A stretch of 64,000 bases of DNA from Robertmurraya korlensis (GTDB lineage: Bacteria; Bacillota; Bacilli; Bacillales; Cytobacillaceae), in contig NZ_JAMBNS010000015.1 in NCBI RefSeq assembly GCF_023715225.1, positions 17,475 to 81,474 of the forward strand, given 5' to 3'. The position numbers and the translations under genes were made by a program. Under the pieces are notes generated by a model that was not told where the DNA came from, ran no database searches, and saw nothing but the letters and a program-made list of their open reading frames with translations. Positions 54,458-63,995 of the stretch are shown one piece after another (position 1 is the first letter of the stretch; every line of letters starts with the position of its first letter).

Positions 54458-56260
54458 TTACTCAACCGTTACTGATTTTGCAAGGTTTCTTGGCTTATCT
54501 ACGTCACACTCACGGTGTAGTGCTGCATAATAAGCAATCAGCTGGGTTGGAATGACAGAGACTAAAGGTGTTAAAATTTCGTGTACTTCTGGAATAACGA
54601 ATCGATCTTCTTCCATTTCTAAGCCTTTCATAGAAATGATACATGGGTTTGCTCCACGAGCCACTACCTCTTTCACATTTCCGCGAATGCTTAGGTTTAC
54701 ACTTTCTTGAGTTGCTAGAGCAATGATTGGCGTACCATCTTCAATTAAAGCAATGGTTCCATGCTTTAATTCTCCACCTGCAAAGCCCTCTGCTTGAATA
54801 TAAGAGATTTCTTTTAGCTTTAGGGAAGCTTCAAGAACTACATAGAAGTCGATTCCGCGACCAATAAAGAATGCATTTCTTGTCGTTGCTAAATACTCAC
54901 GTGCAATAGCTTCAAACTCATCTTTAGAATCACAAAGTACCTCGATGGCATTTGCTACAATTCCTAGCTCATGAATTAAATCGAAGCTCACTTCAAGGCC
55001 TCGTTTTTTCGCAATTACTTCTGACAGGATAGACAAAACAGCAATTTGTGCTGTGTATGCTTTTGTAGATGCAACCGCAATCTCTGGACCAGCATGAAGT
55101 AGCAGTGTATAGTCCGCTTCACGTGACAATGTTGAACCTGGTACATTCGTGACCGTTAACGTCTTATAACCAAGTTTCTTCACATGAACTAGTACCTGAC
55201 GGCTGTCTGCAGTCTCACCACTTTGAGAAATAAAGATAAATAGTGGATTTGCTGATAATAAAGGTGTGTTATAAGCAAACTCACTCGCAATATGAACCTC
55301 AACTGGGATTTGAGCAATTTTTTCAATTAACTGCTTCCCAACAAGTCCAGCGTGGTAAGAAGTTCCTGCCGCAATGATATATACTCGATCAGATTGATCC
55401 ACTGCATCTACGATGTCTTGGTCAATCACAAGACGACCTGCATCATTTTGGTACTGTTGAATGATTTTACGAATAACAGCTGGCTGCTCATCAATTTCCT
55501 TCAGCATATAGTGAGGGTATGTGCCTTTTTCAATATCACTTGCATCAAGCTCTGCTGTATAAGGTGCACGAGTAATGGTTTCACCTTCAAGATTTTGAAT
55601 GGTTACTTTATCTTTCGTAACAATTACTACTTCTTTATCCATTAGTTCTACATATTGGTTAGTAACTTGAAGCATCGCCATTGCATCACTAGCCACTACA
55701 TTGAACCCTTCTCCAAGACCAACTAGAAGAGGACTTTTGTTTTTCGCAACAAAAATCGTCTCATTGTTTTGAGAGTCAAGCAATGCAAGGGCATATGAAC
55801 CCTTCAAAAGTTTCAATGTTTTACGAAATGCAGCTTCTACTTCAAGACCTTCACTCACGAATAAATCAATTAATTGAACGATAACTTCCGTATCTGTGTC
55901 ACTCTCAAAGTGAACATTTTGTAGATACTCTTTCTTTAACAAGTCATAGTTCTCAATAACTCCATTATGAACAAGTGTTAAACGATTCGTAGAACTTTGA
56001 TGCGGATGAGCATTCACTTTGCTTGGAACCCCATGTGTTGCCCAGCGAGTGTGACCAATTCCCGTATTTGCCATTACACCTAAGTCGACAATTTCACGTA
56101 AGTCGGCAATGCGTCCCTTTTCCTTAAAAACATGAACTCCTGTATCATTCATTACTGCAATACCAGCAGAATCATAACCTCTATATTCAAGCTTTTCTAG
56201 CCCTTTTAACAATATTTCCTTTGAGTCATTATTTCCGATATATCCAACGATTCCACACAT
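54458..56260 (-). CDS. glmS: Glutamine--fructose-6-phosphate aminotransferase (isomerizing)
   Basis: Makes glucosamine-6-phosphate for cell wall synthesis. 600 residues: N-terminal glutaminase domain beginning [10 protein letters not shown] with Cys2 as nucleophile, GHTRWATHG, then two SIS isomerase domains ([42 protein letters not shown]) and the C-terminal [13 protein letters not shown]. Its mRNA carries the glmS ribozyme upstream, giving self-cleavage with GlcN6P. Confidence 0.97.
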   Translation of the reverse strand: MCGIVGYIGNNDSKEILLKGLEKLEYRGYDSAGIAVMNDTGVHVFKEKGRIADLREIVDLGVMANTGIGHTRWATHGVPSKVNAHPHQSSTNRLTLVHNGVIENYDLLKKEYLQNVHFESDTDTEVIVQLIDLFVSEGLEVEAAFRKTLKLLKGSYALALLDSQNNETIFVAKNKSPLLVGLGEGFNVVASDAMAMLQVTNQYVELMDKEVVIVTKDKVTIQNLEGETITRAPYTAELDASDIEKGTYPHYMLKEIDEQPAVIRKIIQQYQNDAGRLVIDQDIVDAVDQSDRVYIIAAGTSYHAGLVGKQLIEKIAQIPVEVHIASEFAYNTPLLSANPLFIFISQSGETADSRQVLVHVKKLGYKTLTVTNVPGSTLSREADYTLLLHAGPEIAVASTKAYTAQIAVLSILSEVIAKKRGLEVSFDLIHELGIVANAIEVLCDSKDEFEAIAREYLATTRNAFFIGRGIDFYVVLEASLKLKEISYIQAEGFAGGELKHGTIALIEDGTPIIALATQESVNLSIRGNVKEVVARGANPCIISMKGLEMEEDRFVIPEVHEILTPLVSVIPTQLIAYYAALHRECDVDKPRNLAKSVTVE

Positions 56261-56369
56261 AAGTGTAATTCCTCCTAATTTACGGAGGCAAGTTGCTAAC
56301 GAGGGCAGACTTGCCCCCTAGTCTCTGTGATATTTATTGTTAGCATTTATTGATTTAAGCATTCTTTTT

Positions 56370-56511
56370 CCCTTTGTCCACCAGGTTACCCCAATGATTT
56401 TTAGAAAAAGCATACGATTGTGCTTAACAATCGGGAGGCATCCGCCGAAATATCGATAAACCTCCTCCTCGTCAACTAGCCGCTCTTCGTCCATCAGCTA
56501 GTTCAGGCGCT
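56370..56511 (-). ncRNA. glmS self-cleaving ribozyme/riboswitch
   Basis: Minus strand starts AGCGCCTGAACTAGCTGATG, with the cleavage site just 5-prime of GCGCC (about 56511/56510), then GTTGACGAGGAGGAGGTTTA (core with P2.1/P2.2), TTTCGGCGGATGCCTCCCG, and ends about ACCTGGTGGAC. All conserved core blocks are present. Cleavage is activated by glucosamine-6-phosphate and lowers glmS mRNA. It lies about 110 nt upstream of the glmS start. Confidence 0.95.
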
Positions 56512-56634
56512 TTAAGTTTCCATATGTTTTTACCACTATCCTCCTTCTTTCTTCTTTACAAAATCAGGATAATCATACAATATGGATAGGCCTACGTCAA
56601 CAAAAAACTATGCGACATAAGACATCCCATATAT

Positions 56635-56677
56635 AAAAAATATGCATGAGGGGTTGTAAACGTTCCCCTCATGCATA
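56635..56677 (-). terminator. Terminator of glmM
   Basis: Minus-strand TATGCATGAGGGG, 11-base loop, CCCCTCATGCATA, followed by TTTTTTATAT. It separates glmM from the glmS ribozyme unit. Confidence 0.9.
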
Positions 56678-56680
56678 ATA

Positions 56681-58027
56681 TTAATTAAGTCCCATTTCCT
56701 CCTGAACAACGGCTGCTATGCGACTTACGTAAGACTCACAAAGCTCCTCTGTTGGCGCTTCTGCCATGACACGGACAAGTGGCTCTGTACCTGAAGGTCG
56801 AACAAGAATACGTCCGTCACCGTTCATTTCTGCCTCTACCGCTGAAATAATAGCACTTACTTTTTCATTGTCTGTCACATGGTATTTATCAGTTACACGG
56901 ATGTTCACTAGCTTTTGAGGGAATTTTTTCATTTCCCCTGCTAGTTCCGAAAGTGTCTTCTTCGTGATTTTCATAATATTTGCTAGTTGCAGGCCTGTTA
57001 GCAATCCATCTCCAGTCGTATTGTAGTCAAGGAAAATGATATGTCCTGACTGTTCTCCACCTAAGTTGTAGCCTGTCTTTTTCATTTCTTCAACCACATA
57101 ACGGTCACCTACTGCTGTTTGAACACTTTCAACTCCGTGTCCTTCCAAGCCTTTATAAAATCCAAGATTACTCATCACAGTAGAAACAACGGTATTGTGC
57201 TTAAGTCTTCCTTGCTCCTTCATGGACTTCGCACAAATATACATAATCTGATCTCCGTCAACGATGTCTCCATTTTCATCAATCGCAATTAATCGATCTC
57301 CATCACCATCAAAAGAAAGCCCCACATCCGCTCCTTTTTCCTTAACAAAAGCTGAAAGTGCTTCAGGATGTGTGGACCCAACACCTTCATTGATGTTTAG
57401 TCCATTTGGAGATGCTCCCATTGTTGAAAGATCAGCATCTAAGTCAGCAAATAAATGTGTAGCAAGTGAAGAAGTAGCACCGTGAGCACAATCTAGAGCA
57501 ATATGTATTCCCGTAAAATCTTCATCAACCGTTTGTTTTAAGTATTGTAGATACTTTTGTCCACCTTCAAAATAATCATTAACTTGTCCTAAGTCTGAAC
57601 CTACTGGTCTAGGCAATTCATCTTTTTCTAGATCCATTAACCCTTCAATCTCAAGTTCTTGCTCATCAGAAAGCTTAAAGCCATCTGGTCCAAAAAACTT
57701 AATTCCATTATCAGCTACCGGGTTATGAGAAGCTGAAATCATCACTCCAGCTTGTGCTCCAAGTGCTTTTGTTAAGTAAGCCACTCCAGGTGTCGAAATC
57801 ACTCCTAAGCGCATTACCTCTGCACCTATAGATAAAAGGCCTGCAACAAGTGCTCCTTCAAGCATATGTCCTGAAATACGAGTATCACGTCCAATGATCA
57901 CCTTTGGACGTTCTTTATCCTTTGTTAAAACATACCCACCAAAACGTCCTAGTTTAAATGCTAATTCTGGAGTTAGCTCACTGTTTGCTACTCCTCGCAC
58001 CCCATCAGTACCGAAATATTTACCCAT
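56681..58027 (-). CDS. glmM: Phosphoglucosamine mutase
   Basis: Converts glucosamine-6-phosphate to glucosamine-1-phosphate. The 448-residue product has [16 protein letters not shown] at the N-terminus, the phosphoserine loop ISASHNP with Ser100, the metal loop FDGDGDRLI near 240, and [15 protein letters not shown] at the C-terminus. It follows cdaR by about 33 nt; cdaA-cdaR-glmM is a conserved unit in which CdaR and GlmM regulate CdaA. Confidence 0.97.
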   Translation of the reverse strand: MGKYFGTDGVRGVANSELTPELAFKLGRFGGYVLTKDKERPKVIIGRDTRISGHMLEGALVAGLLSIGAEVMRLGVISTPGVAYLTKALGAQAGVMISASHNPVADNGIKFFGPDGFKLSDEQELEIEGLMDLEKDELPRPVGSDLGQVNDYFEGGQKYLQYLKQTVDEDFTGIHIALDCAHGATSSLATHLFADLDADLSTMGASPNGLNINEGVGSTHPEALSAFVKEKGADVGLSFDGDGDRLIAIDENGDIVDGDQIMYICAKSMKEQGRLKHNTVVSTVMSNLGFYKGLEGHGVESVQTAVGDRYVVEEMKKTGYNLGGEQSGHIIFLDYNTTGDGLLTGLQLANIMKITKKTLSELAGEMKKFPQKLVNIRVTDKYHVTDNEKVSAIISAVEAEMNGDGRILVRPSGTEPLVRVMAEAPTEELCESYVSRIAAVVQEEMGLN

Positions 58028-58059
58028 TAAAAGATCTCTCCTTAATAATTGTTGTGCAT

Positions 58060-59295
58060 CTATGCTTCTCGTTTTGTAATCGAAATTTTTGCTTTTTGTT
58101 GGTTAATCGTCCAATTAATGTTTGTTGGACCCGTGACGTTCAAATCGACACTATGTTCTCCTTCACCTAGTCCAGCTAAATTAAGGATGACACTAAAGTC
58201 ACTTTCTTTTAAGGAACCTATTATACTGCTCTCACCCGTTGCAGTAATTGATACCGTCCCATCAAGAGGTTCTCTGTATGACAAATTTAAGTCGGCAGCT
58301 AACCCATTTGCTTTAATCGGTATATTTGAAAACGTAACATCCTCTTCCCGACTAACCTTAATGGTCACTTGAACAGTCTCTGGATCCACTTTAACAATGC
58401 CTTCAGATATTATGACTGGGAGAGTTAGAGTCGTATCATCATTTATTGAGCTAACATCTATCTCCACACGTACAGATTCTGTCTTGTCTAATATATCCGC
58501 TTTAGCAAGTATCGTGGCTTGCGATTGAGCTAAATTAATCGAGTCAATTGTTACCCCACTGGGGGGAGTTCCCTTTTCAACAATTTTTATTGGAACTTCT
58601 TTACTAGACGCCTTTACCGGTATAGTTACCTCTACTGTATCTTGTTCAAGAATGACATCAAGCTTATTAAGGTCTTGATCCAATACTAATATTTTTGCTT
58701 CCTTCGTTACAGTATCTTCAATTTTTCCTTCTAAATCTATCGTTGCTTTGACATAAGTGATTTTTTCGATCACATCTTTCGCACCGGTAATTTTAACTTT
58801 GTTAGGCTTAACAACCGCCTGTTCAGCGGTATACCCATCTGAAACCAAACTAGTATTATATTCGGGCTCCACCTTAAATTCCTGTGTTACCTTCTCCTGT
58901 ATGGATACATTAGCATAATCCGGTTCAATTTCCACTGTTAATCTGTCGGACACATCTCTAATTTCAATTGGTACACGTTGTGTGCCGATCTCTGCCTCTG
59001 ATAAATCTACATACACCTCAAATGATCGAGAAGTCTTTGCTTGCTGCAAGAGATTTTTAGGCCCACTTAACTTGATTGTTACGGTACTTGGCACTCCGCT
59101 AACGACAAGATTTTCCGTATCATAATAACTCTTCACAGGAACGTCTGTGATTGTTTCCGTTTCTTGATCCTGTGGCACATTAATAGCTAAATCTTCTCCG
59201 TCGTACACGTATATGAAGAGCAAAAAAGCTAAGAGCAATGCAACAACCCTAATAAACCATCGATTATCAATTAGTTTATCAATTAAATTATCCAT
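58060..59295 (-). CDS. cdaR: CdaA regulatory protein CdaR (YbbR-domain protein)
   Basis: A 411-residue protein with one N-terminal transmembrane helix ([16 protein letters not shown], residues 16-31) and four YbbR domains outside the membrane. It binds and modulates the diadenylate cyclase CdaA. Its start overlaps the end of cdaA by 8 nt. GGAGG upstream. The product is rich in Ser/Thr/Val beta strands with no enzymatic motif. Confidence 0.94.
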   Translation of the reverse strand: MDNLIDKLIDNRWFIRVVALLLAFLLFIYVYDGEDLAINVPQDQETETITDVPVKSYYDTENLVVSGVPSTVTIKLSGPKNLLQQAKTSRSFEVYVDLSEAEIGTQRVPIEIRDVSDRLTVEIEPDYANVSIQEKVTQEFKVEPEYNTSLVSDGYTAEQAVVKPNKVKITGAKDVIEKITYVKATIDLEGKIEDTVTKEAKILVLDQDLNKLDVILEQDTVEVTIPVKASSKEVPIKIVEKGTPPSGVTIDSINLAQSQATILAKADILDKTESVRVEIDVSSINDDTTLTLPVIISEGIVKVDPETVQVTIKVSREEDVTFSNIPIKANGLAADLNLSYREPLDGTVSITATGESSIIGSLKESDFSVILNLAGLGEGEHSVDLNVTGPTNINWTINQQKAKISITKREA

Positions 59296-60115
59296 TCTTT
59301 TTTCCCCTCCAATTCCATCGAGGTGTGGAGGCTTGCTTCGGCTTCATTGGAGTAATAAATTCATTAGCTAACATTTGTTTAAATTGTTCAAGCTTCAAGT
59401 CACGGTGAAGTTCTCCATTTTTGGTAAGTGAGATTGCCCCTGTTTCTTCAGACACAATCACTGTTACACTATCAGTCACTTCACTAATTCCCAGAGCCGC
59501 TCTGTGCCTTGTTCCTAATTCTTTAGAAATAAAAGGACTCTCAGATAACGGTAGATAACAGGCAGCAGCGGCAATCATATTCTTTTGAATGATAACAGCA
59601 CCATCATGAAGCGGTGTATTCGGTATAAATATATTAATTAATAACTCTGAGGAGATTTTCGCTTGTAAGCCGATCCCAGTCTCTATGTAATCTCCCATAC
59701 CTGTTTCTCTTTCAATTGACATTAACGCACCGATACGACGCTTTGCCATATAATCGGTTGCCTTCGTTATCGCTTCTACCATTTTTTCCTGTTCTTCCTC
59801 TTCCTGTACTCCAGTTCGAGAGAAGAAACGTCCTCGGCCTAGCTGTTCAAGTGCTCTTCTAAGTTCTGGTTGAAAGATAATAATAATTCCAAGAACTCCC
59901 CAAAGCAATATTTGTTCCATCATCCAATTCAGTGTTTTTAAGCTAAACCAATCACTGATCACTGTTACCATTAATATAACAAATATCCCTTTAAGCAGTT
60001 GGACCGCCTTAGTACCTTTTATAACCATGATTAGCTTATAGATCACGTACCAAACTAGGAGAATGTCAATGGTAATGGATAAGTATTTCAGAACATCGAA
60101 ATCCGCAATCGACAT
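59288..60115 (-). CDS. cdaA: Diadenylate cyclase CdaA
   Basis: Makes cyclic di-AMP from two ATP. The 275 residues have three N-terminal transmembrane helices (within 1-85) and a DAC domain with LHDGAVII (DGA 171-173) and GTRHRAALG (RHR 203-205), both needed for catalysis. Start ATG 60115; upstream TACTTCC-type spacing carries a modest ribosome site. First gene of cdaA-cdaR-glmM, downstream of sigW-rsiW after a terminator. Confidence 0.97.
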   Translation of the reverse strand: MSIADFDVLKYLSITIDILLVWYVIYKLIMVIKGTKAVQLLKGIFVILMVTVISDWFSLKTLNWMMEQILLWGVLGIIIIFQPELRRALEQLGRGRFFSRTGVQEEEEQEKMVEAITKATDYMAKRRIGALMSIERETGMGDYIETGIGLQAKISSELLINIFIPNTPLHDGAVIIQKNMIAAAACYLPLSESPFISKELGTRHRAALGISEVTDSVTVIVSEETGAISLTKNGELHRDLKLEQFKQMLANEFITPMKPKQASTPRWNWRGKKNG

Positions 60116-60222
60116 TGTACTTCCTCCAAATATATATTTAAAAGCATTAAGCTAAAAATTTTTGTTTAACTTTCTCATTATAACATAAAAATGAAATGAC
60201 AAAAATTTTGCTCTTTTTATAA

Positions 60223-60256
60223 GAAAAAATTAGTCACTCTTATACGAGCGACTAAT
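60223..60256 (-). terminator. Terminator of sigW-rsiW
   Basis: Minus-strand ATTAGTCGCTC pairs with GAGTGACTAAT, T-run after it. Confidence 0.85.
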
Positions 60257-60259
60257 TAA

Positions 60260-60880
60260 TCAATCTTTATCTTGGAAAACGCTAACGAGCTCTTTGCTTG
60301 TCTTTTTTACATGGTACCAAATCCATTCAAACACTTCATTTACTTCTTTAATCTCACCAGTAACATTTCCCGCAGAGGCTAGATAATTTTCTCCGTTAAT
60401 GACGGTTACATCGCCTTCAACCTTTCCCTCAATTTGAAGGTCACCGTTTCTAACCGTTATATCTCCTTTAATTACTTCACCCTCAGGAACAATAACGGTA
60501 TTATTATGAACGACTAAATTAGGCTGCTTTGTTACTGAAAACTCATGATCTTTGTTCCAAGTTGATAATAAACTGCCTGTCATTAATATGATAAAAAGAG
60601 AGGCCGCGGTCAACAAAGGATGGTGTCGGAACCATCGGTTTACACTTACCCTTCTTTTTTCTTTAGGAAGTCGAGCCATTACATTTTCAGTAAAATTACT
60701 TGGTGCCTGTATATGAGAAGTACTCTGCACTAAGGCAATTGCCTTCTCTAATTCATGAAAATAACTTTGACATTTGGGGCATGTCTGTAAATGCTTTTTT
60801 AGTAATTCTTCATCATGCTCATCAATTTCCTCATCTAGATATTCATGCATATATAAGACAATGTTATCTGGACACTTCAC
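60260..60880 (-). CDS. rsiW: Anti-sigma-W factor RsiW
   Basis: Membrane anti-sigma factor that holds SigW. The N-terminal zinc-binding ASD motif HLQTCPKC has His30, Cys34 and Cys37. One transmembrane helix near 88-105 (LTAASLFIILMTGSLLSTW), then an outside domain with repeated polymer-like beta turns (EVIKGDITVRNGDLQIEGKVEGDV). Start is a GTG (60880) behind AGAGGTG. It lies 16 nt after sigW; stress triggers stepwise proteolysis of RsiW by PrsW and RasP in relatives. Confidence 0.92.
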   Translation of the reverse strand: MKCPDNIVLYMHEYLDEEIDEHDEELLKKHLQTCPKCQSYFHELEKAIALVQSTSHIQAPSNFTENVMARLPKEKRRVSVNRWFRHHPLLTAASLFIILMTGSLLSTWNKDHEFSVTKQPNLVVHNNTVIVPEGEVIKGDITVRNGDLQIEGKVEGDVTVINGENYLASAGNVTGEIKEVNEVFEWIWYHVKKTSKELVSVFQDKD

Positions 60881-60896
60881 TGATTTTCACCTCTCA

Positions 60897-61460
60897 TTAA
60901 ACATTTCTTAATTGGTGGCGTAATGCTTCCCTACCCCTATGTATCCTTGTTTTTACTGTGCCTAGTGGGATATCAAGAATCTCACTAATTTCATTTAATG
61001 AAAGTTCTTCAATATATTTTAAGACAATCACAGATCGATATTTTTCTGGCAGCTTAGTAATTTCTCGTTGTATGGTCTCTTGTAATTCAAGATTCTCTAT
61101 TTCATCCTCAGGAAGAATCGAATCTGATGCAATTTGAGAATACATGGTCAGTCCATCTGTACCAGATACTTCTGCATCAAGGTAATAGTCCGGTTTTTTC
61201 TTACGAATCCGATCAATACATAGATTTGTTGCAATTCTATATAACCATGTTGAAAACTTTAAATCAATATTAAAGCTTGAGATGTTAATATATGCTCTAA
61301 TGAATGCCTCTTGTGCCATATCCTCTGCTTCATGACGATTTCCGAGAATTCGATAACAAAGTTGAAAGACTTTATCCTTATATATCTCAACGATTTCCCC
61401 GTATGCACTTTGGTCCCCTTTTAACACTTGCTTGATTCTTTTTTTAATCAGTGCTTCCAT
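60897..61460 (-). CDS. sigW: RNA polymerase ECF sigma factor SigW
   Basis: ECF sigma factor of the envelope-stress and antimicrobial-peptide response. 187 residues with region 2 (HEAEDMAQEAFIRAYINI, STWLYRIATNLCIDRIR) and region 4 (LPEKYRSVIVLKYIEELSLNEISEILDIPLGTVKTRIHRGREAL). GGAGG upstream of ATG. The upstream sigma-W-type promoter makes it autoregulated. Confidence 0.96.
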   Translation of the reverse strand: MEALIKKRIKQVLKGDQSAYGEIVEIYKDKVFQLCYRILGNRHEAEDMAQEAFIRAYINISSFNIDLKFSTWLYRIATNLCIDRIRKKKPDYYLDAEVSGTDGLTMYSQIASDSILPEDEIENLELQETIQREITKLPEKYRSVIVLKYIEELSLNEISEILDIPLGTVKTRIHRGREALRHQLRNV

Positions 61461-61495
61461 TCCTATACCTCCGCTCTAATGCGGCTACTCGATAA

Positions 61496-61522
61496 TACGT
61501 ATCGATACCGGAAAAGGTTTCA
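61496..61522 (-). promoter_or_regulatory. Sigma-W autoregulatory promoter of sigW
   Basis: Minus strand TGAAAC (61522-61517), 17-bp spacer, CGTA (61499-61496), a match to the sigma-W consensus TGAAAC-N16/17-CGTA, 36 nt before the ATG. Confidence 0.85.
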
Positions 61523-61654
61523 TTTCTATAAAAAATTTTTCTCCACTACATATTTTAACAAATATTTACTGTAAATTGTTTAAAAATTTAGGCTCTGGGT
61601 ATAAATGTAGAAATTAGGGAGGTTATTATATCATTACGAATAGGAGTGATTCAT

Positions 61655-61822
61655 ATGGATAAGCAATCTCTGCTAAAAGACATCGAAGCTCATCGAAGAA
61701 AAATGGTGAGCCAAGCATCTCACTCTTCATTAAGCAATGAAAATGTAATCAAACTTAGTAAAAAGTTGGACAATCTATTAAATATGTACGATCGTTTAAT
61801 GAAAAATAGCAGCAACCCTTAA
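61655..61822 (+). CDS. Spo0E-family aspartyl-phosphate phosphatase, small
   Basis: A 55-residue protein starting MDKQSLLKDIEAHRRKM and containing SKKLDNLLNMYDRLM near residues 35-49. The SxxLD motif with the preceding helix marks the Spo0E/YisI/YnzD family, which dephosphorylates Spo0A-P and delays sporulation. AGGAGTGATTCAT precedes the ATG. It is convergent with rocF and divergent from sigW, and shares the following terminator. Confidence 0.85.
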   Translation: MDKQSLLKDIEAHRRKMVSQASHSSLSNENVIKLSKKLDNLLNMYDRLMKNSSNP

Positions 61823-61844
61823 TGCGAGTTGCTGCTATCCTTTT
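61806..61844. terminator. Terminator after the Spo0E-like gene and rocF
   Basis: ATAGCAGCAAC and GTTGCTGCTAT form an 11-bp stem around the stop codon of the small gene; T-rich on both strands (CCTTTTAT and TTTTTC). Confidence 0.8.
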
Positions 61845-62739
61845 ATAATAACTTTTCGCCAAATAAAGAACCCATTAATGCTACAGCAACAGATGCTGTT
61901 TTATTTTTATCATCTAAGATTGGATTAACTTCTACAAATTCAGCAGATGTAATAAGTTTCGATTCTGCAAGCATTTCCATGGCAAGGTGGCTTTCTCGGT
62001 AGCTAATACCACCAGTAACAGGCGTTCCTACTCCTGGAGCATCATGAGGATCTAGACCGTCTAAGTCTAAAGAGAGGTGTACCCCATCCGTTCTCTCTTT
62101 TAAATACTCTATCGTCTCTTCCATCACCTTTGTCATACCTAAACGATCGATTTCATGCATTGTATATACTTTTATACCAATCTCTTTTATTAACTCTTTT
62201 TCTCCATCATCAAGTGCTCTAGCACCTATTAGAACAATATTTTCAGGTTTAATTTTAGGTTCATATCCTCCGACATTTGTTAATATCTCATGTCCTATTC
62301 CCAGACTTACAGCCAACGGCATTCCATGGATATTTCCAGAAGGTGATGTTTCCGCTGTATTCAGGTCCCCATGTGCGTCATACCAGATTACGCCCAAACT
62401 TTTGTAATGCTTTGAAACTCCAGCTAGTGTCCCAATCGCAATACTGTGGTCTCCTCCAAGCACAAGCGGGAATGCTCCTGAAGAGATCGCTTGATCAACT
62501 TCTTTTGATAGTGCCTCATTTTTTTCTGCGACAAGATGTAAGTTTCTTAGATTGGATTGCTCGTCTATCACAACCTCTGGTCTTCCAATCGGGATATCCC
62601 CTAAATCATGAACTTCATCAAAAAGGTTTCGTAATCTCTCAACAACCCCAGCATACCTAATGGCACTTGGCCCCATATCTACCCCACGTCTCATTTGACC
62701 AAGATCCATTGGCATCCCAATAATAGATAGTTTTTTCAT
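61843..62739 (-). CDS. rocF: Arginase
   Basis: Manganese enzyme splitting arginine to ornithine and urea. 298 residues: His98 in GGDHS, Asp121/His123/Asp125 in DAHGD, and Asp225/Asp227 in SLDLDGLDP are the metal ligands. Start behind GGGGGTTAGAGG. It is alone, without rocDE here. A glycine-rich ending typical of the ureohydrolase family completes it. Confidence 0.97.
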   Translation of the reverse strand: MKKLSIIGMPMDLGQMRRGVDMGPSAIRYAGVVERLRNLFDEVHDLGDIPIGRPEVVIDEQSNLRNLHLVAEKNEALSKEVDQAISSGAFPLVLGGDHSIAIGTLAGVSKHYKSLGVIWYDAHGDLNTAETSPSGNIHGMPLAVSLGIGHEILTNVGGYEPKIKPENIVLIGARALDDGEKELIKEIGIKVYTMHEIDRLGMTKVMEETIEYLKERTDGVHLSLDLDGLDPHDAPGVGTPVTGGISYRESHLAMEMLAESKLITSAEFVEVNPILDDKNKTASVAVALMGSLFGEKLL

Positions 62740-62861
62740 CCTCTAACCCCCTGTCTGTTCTACTCTCCTATTGTATACATTTCTATGTCTGTGACTCAAC
62801 TCGACAAAATCACGCATAAATATGCAGTTTATATCCAATATTCAGAAAAAAAAGCACAAAA

Positions 62862-62889
62862 AAAACCTTAGGAAACCTCCTAAGGTTTT
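62862..62889 (-). terminator. Terminator of the rRNA/tRNA operon
   Basis: Minus-strand AAACCTTAGGA, short loop, TCCTAAGGTTT, followed by seven T residues. It ends the tRNA array after tRNA-Lys. Confidence 0.9.
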
Positions 62890-62891
62890 AA

Positions 62892-62964
62892 TGAGCCATG
62901 AAGGACTCGAACCTTCGACCCTCTGATTAAAAGTCAGATGCTCTACCGACTGAGCTAATGGCTC
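62892..62964 (-). tRNA. tRNA-Lys (UUU)
   Basis: Cloverleaf with acceptor GAGCCAT/ATGGCTC, anticodon stem-loop CTGACTTTTAATCAG and TTCGAGTC T-loop. Last tRNA of the array. CCA is not encoded. Confidence 0.95.
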
Positions 62965-62973
62965 AAGATATTA

Positions 62974-63091
62974 GTGTCTAGCTACAGCAACTAGGGGCTC
63001 GGGGTTATAAGTCAAAGCCCTTCAGAGGTCAGGACCTCCTACGGTCTTCGCCTTATACCTGTCGCCCCTATTCAAGTTGCTTCCGCTTTTC
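62974..63091. repeat. Dispersed structured repeat, copy B (118 bp), inside the tRNA operon
   Basis: Reverse-oriented relative of 32905-33022. On the plus strand it runs GTGTCTAGCTACAGCAAC to GTTGCTTCCGCTTTTC. Helix pairs are GCAAC/GTTGC, AGGGGC/GCCCCT and TATAAG/CTTATA; in copy A the same three helices use other bases. It sits between tRNA-Lys and tRNA-Gln, within the rRNA-tRNA transcript. Confidence 0.8.
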
Positions 63092-63094
63092 AGA

Positions 63095-63166
63095 CTGGGC
63101 TAGCTGGATTCGAACCAACGCATGACGGAGTCAAAGTCCGTTGCCTTACCGCTTGGCTATAGCCCA
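63095..63166 (-). tRNA. tRNA-Gln (UUG)
   Basis: Acceptor TGGGCTA/TAGCCCA with discriminator G; anticodon stem-loop GGACTTTGACTCC. T-loop TTCGAAT. No encoded CCA. Confidence 0.95.
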
Positions 63167-63223
63167 AAAGACAAAATAAAAAGGACATTTTTAGTTTGTC
63201 CAGTTTTAGACTTACTATGTAAA

Positions 63224-63307
63224 TGGTGGAGGGGGACGGATTCGAACCGCCGAACCCAAGGGAGCGGATTTACAGTCCGCCGCGTTTAGCCACTTCGCTA
63301 CCCCTCC
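63224..63307 (-). tRNA. tRNA-Tyr (GUA)
   Basis: Class II tRNA with a long variable arm. Acceptor GGAGGGG/CCCCTCC, anticodon stem-loop CGGACTGTAAATCCG. CCA is encoded. Confidence 0.95.
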
Positions 63308-63325
63308 ATTATTTTAAATGAAGCA

Positions 63326-63401
<76 letters not shown>

Positions 63402-63470
63402 TTAGTTTATTTTTTCATTCGTTAATTTGTTAAGGATGAATATTTTTCACTCACGCGAAAAAATTCTTAA

Positions 63471-63543
63471 TGGAGGATGACGGGATCGAACCGCCGACCC
63501 CCTGCTTGTAAGGCAGGTGCTCTCCCAGCTGAGCTAATCCTCC
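63471..63543 (-). tRNA. tRNA-Val (UAC)
   Basis: Acceptor GGAGGAT/ATCCTCC, anticodon stem-loop CTGCCTTACAAGCAG. CCA is not encoded. Confidence 0.95.
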
Positions 63544-63579
63544 GAAATGGAATGTGATTTTCACTTCGTGAAAAAAACT

Positions 63580-63654
63580 TGGTGACCCCTACGGGATTCG
63601 AACCCGTGTTACCGCCGTGAAAGGGCGGTGTCTTAACCGCTTGACCAAGGGGCC
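63580..63654 (-). tRNA. tRNA-Glu (UUC)
   Basis: Acceptor GGCCCCT, anticodon stem-loop CGCCCTTTCACGGCG, encoded CCA. The rest closely follows the Bacillus tRNA-Glu pattern. Confidence 0.95.
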
Positions 63655-63678
63655 ATACTATTAAACTATAAAACAGAG

Positions 63679-63751
63679 AGCTTCCAACCGGATTCGAACC
63701 GGTGACCTCTTCCTTACCATGGAAGTGCTCTACCTGCTGAGCTATGGAAGC
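63679..63751 (-). tRNA. tRNA-Thr (GGU)
   Basis: Acceptor GCTTCCA/TGGAAGC, anticodon stem-loop CTTCCATGGTAAGGAAG. No encoded CCA. Second Thr isoacceptor of this array. Confidence 0.93.
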
Positions 63752-63787
63752 ATTCCAAAAAGCTCATAAGAGGTTGTCTTATGAAAA

Positions 63788-63863
63788 TGGCTCCACAGGC
63801 AGGACTCGAACCTGCGACCGTTCGGTTAACAGCCGAATGCTCTACCAACTGAGCTACTGTGGA
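63788..63863 (-). tRNA. tRNA-Asn (GUU)
   Basis: Acceptor TCCACAG/CTGTGGA, anticodon stem-loop TCGGCTGTTAACCGA, encoded CCA. First tRNA after 5S rRNA. Confidence 0.95.
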
Positions 63864-63880
63864 ACGATAAAAACATTACC

Positions 63881-63995
63881 GCCTGGCGACGTCCTACTCT
63901 CACAGAGGGAAACCCTCAACTACCATCGGCGCTGAAAAGCTTAACTTCCGTGTTCGGTATGGGAACGGGTGTGACCTTTTCGCTATCGCCACCAG
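63881..63995 (-). rRNA. rrf: 5S ribosomal RNA
   Basis: Minus strand runs TGGTGGCGATAGCGAAAAGG, CACCCGTTCCCATACCGAAC, to GACGTCGCCAGGC. The core CCGAACACGGAAGTTAAGC is standard 5S. The 5-prime limit is within a few bases of 63995. The end of the 23S gene must lie beyond the window. Confidence 0.95.

Noticed and set aside
63744..63935. Plus-strand reading frame across tRNA-Asn and 5S rRNA
   Set aside because: It is the antisense of stable RNA genes.
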